Positions 7,398 through 8,439 of a DNA stretch of 8,439 bases are shown piece by piece. How positions within the stretch are numbered: position 1 is the first letter of the stretch; the number at the start of each line of letters is the position of its first letter. Made by a program: the position numbers and the translations under genes. The DNA is taken from NCBI GenBank assembly GCA_900767675.1, contig CAAFZX010000046.1:1-8439 (forward strand). The letters run 5' to 3'. The notes under the pieces are model-generated. The model saw nothing but the letters and a program-made list of their open reading frames with translations. It had not been told where the DNA came from and ran no database searches. The DNA is from an uncultured Collinsella sp. Its GTDB lineage: Bacteria > Actinomycetota > Coriobacteriia > Coriobacteriales > Coriobacteriaceae.

Positions 7398-8439
7398 ATG
7401 ATTGAAACTGAGAACAAGGTGTATGCCCGTCGCTGCGAGAGCCATGTCGAGGCCCTGCGCCGCGCCGTTCCGGGCTGCATCGAGAAGGTCGAGTGGCAGT
7501 GCGAGGACCAGCTGACGATCACCGTCAAGCAGGACAAGCTGCCCGAGGCCGTCCACTACCTGTATTACGAGCGCTACGGCTGGATTCCTGTGATTGTCGG
7601 CAACGACGAGCGCAGCCTGTGCGGCCGTTACGCCGTGTACTACGTCATCTCCATGGAGGGGGAGGACCCCGGCTGGGTGACCGTGCGCACCGAGGTCGAT
7701 CCCGCCAAGATGACGTTCCCGTCCGTGACGCCGTTCGTCCCCGCCTGCGTGTGGGGCGAGCGCGAGCTACGCGACATGTTTGGTCTGATTCCCGAGGGTC
7801 TGCCCGATCGTCGTCGCCTGGTGCTGCCCGATGACTGGCCCAGCGGCCTGTACCCGCTGCGCAAGGACTCCATGGACTACCGTTTCCGTCCCGCTCCCGC
7901 GAGCGACATGGAAAACTACGAGTTCTTGGCTGATACCAAGGGCAAGGAGACCACGCTTGTCCCCATGGGCCCGTTGCACATTACCTCCGACGAGCCCGGT
8001 CACTTCCGCCTGTTCGTCGAGGGCGAGACGATCGTCGACGCCGACTACCGTCTGTTCTACGTGCACCGCGGCATGGAGAAGGTCGCCGAGACGCGCCTGA
8101 ACTATGATGCCGTGACGTTCCTCGCCGACCGCATCTGCGGCATCTGCGGCTGCGCCCACTCGGTGGCCTATGCCGAGGCCGTCGAGCGCGCCCAGGGCAT
8201 CCATGTCCCGCCGCGCGCCCAGTACATCCGCGCTATCATGCTCGAGGTCGAGCGCCTGCACTCTCATCTGCTCAACATTGGCCTGGCGTCTCACTACACG
8301 GGCTTCGACTCCGGCTTCCAGCAGTTCTTCCGCGTCCGCGAGAAGTCCATGGACCTGGCCGAGAAGCTCTCCGGTCACCGCAAGACCTACGGCCTCAACG
8401 TGATCGGCGGCGTGCGTCGCGACATTTTGGCCGAGCAGA
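7398..8439 (+). CDS. hyfG: Hydrogenase-4 large subunit (NuoC/NuoD-like fusion), 5' part only
   Basis: The frame starts with ATG at 7398 and stays open to the window edge, giving 347 residues of an expected ~555. Residues 1-160 are the NuoC-like (30 kDa) domain, with WGERELRDMFG (119-129), PDRRRLVLPDDW and YPLRKD (152-157). From ~190 begins the NuoD-like/[NiFe] large-subunit domain: GPLHITSDEPGHF, YVHRGMEK, then the L1 nickel motif RICGICGCAH (245-254) with Cys247 and Cys250 as metal ligands. LEVERLHSHLLN and FFRVREKSM further match what I recall of E. coli HycE/HyfG, which places it in [NiFe] group 4a. It is the site of H2 production. The second motif (DPCxxC) and the C-terminal processing site lie beyond the window, so activity cannot be judged fully. 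The Shine-Dalgarno GAGGTGGAG (7383-7391) lies inside the hyfF end. Confidence 0.94.
   Translation, partial: MIETENKVYARRCESHVEALRRAVPGCIEKVEWQCEDQLTITVKQDKLPEAVHYLYYERYGWIPVIVGNDERSLCGRYAVYYVISMEGEDPGWVTVRTEVDPAKMTFPSVTPFVPACVWGERELRDMFGLIPEGLPDRRRLVLPDDWPSGLYPLRKDSMDYRFRPAPASDMENYEFLADTKGKETTLVPMGPLHITSDEPGHFRLFVEGETIVDADYRLFYVHRGMEKVAETRLNYDAVTFLADRICGICGCAHSVAYAEAVERAQGIHVPPRAQYIRAIMLEVERLHSHLLNIGLASHYTGFDSGFQQFFRVREKSMDLAEKLSGHRKTYGLNVIGGVRRDILAEQ

Noticed and set aside
5442..7556. 704-codon antisense open frame
   Set aside because: It is a register shadow of hyfE, hyfF and the start of hyfG, ending at a TCA codon in hyfE. No family features are visible.

Overview
This window is almost entirely one tightly packed, plus-strand operon encoding the membrane [NiFe]-hydrogenase arm of a formate hydrogenlyase (FHL) complex of the Hyf (hydrogenase-4, FHL-2) type. 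In order it carries hyfA (four-cluster ferredoxin-like electron carrier), hyfB (antiporter-like), hyfC (NuoH-like anchor), hyfD (antiporter-like), hyfE (NuoK-like), hyfF (antiporter-like), and the first ~347 codons of hyfG (fused NuoC/NuoD-like catalytic large subunit). The gene order and protein lengths, as I recall them, are those of the Escherichia coli hyfABCDEFG genes. Base composition is high in GC and the codon use differs from E. coli. My best guess is a fermentative gut actinobacterium of the Coriobacteriia (Collinsella-like), but that is inference from GC content and lifestyle and no taxonomic marker is present.

Layout. Positions 1-45 are the last 14 codons of an unidentified upstream gene. 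Positions 67-109 form a strong GC-rich hairpin with a short T-rich tail. It ends just upstream of the hyfA ribosome-binding site, so it looks like an intercistronic terminator or attenuator. From 124 to the right edge the seven hyf genes follow each other with an 8-nt overlap or spacers of 3-15 nt. Each has a clear Shine-Dalgarno sequence, several of them overlapping the preceding stop codon. The right edge cuts hyfG before its second pair of nickel-binding cysteines. The remaining expected genes (hyfH, hyfI and maturation genes) would lie outside.

How the genes work together. In the family, electrons from formate oxidation pass through the HyfA iron-sulfur clusters to the HyfG/HyfI hydrogenase, which reduces protons to H2. 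The membrane arm HyfBCDEF resembles respiratory complex I. Here all three antiporter-like subunits keep the buried Glu/Lys residues needed for ion translocation, so the encoded complex is plausibly ion-pumping rather than the shorter Hyc (FHL-1) type, which has only one such subunit. The coupling ion (H+ or Na+) cannot be told from the sequence.

I do not see a novel system, mobile element, CRISPR array or RNA gene. The points worth a second look are the attenuator-like hairpin, the set of charged residues along the membrane arm, a few residue substitutions, and a complete lack of TTA/CTA/TCA codons over long stretches that creates very long but spurious antisense reading frames.
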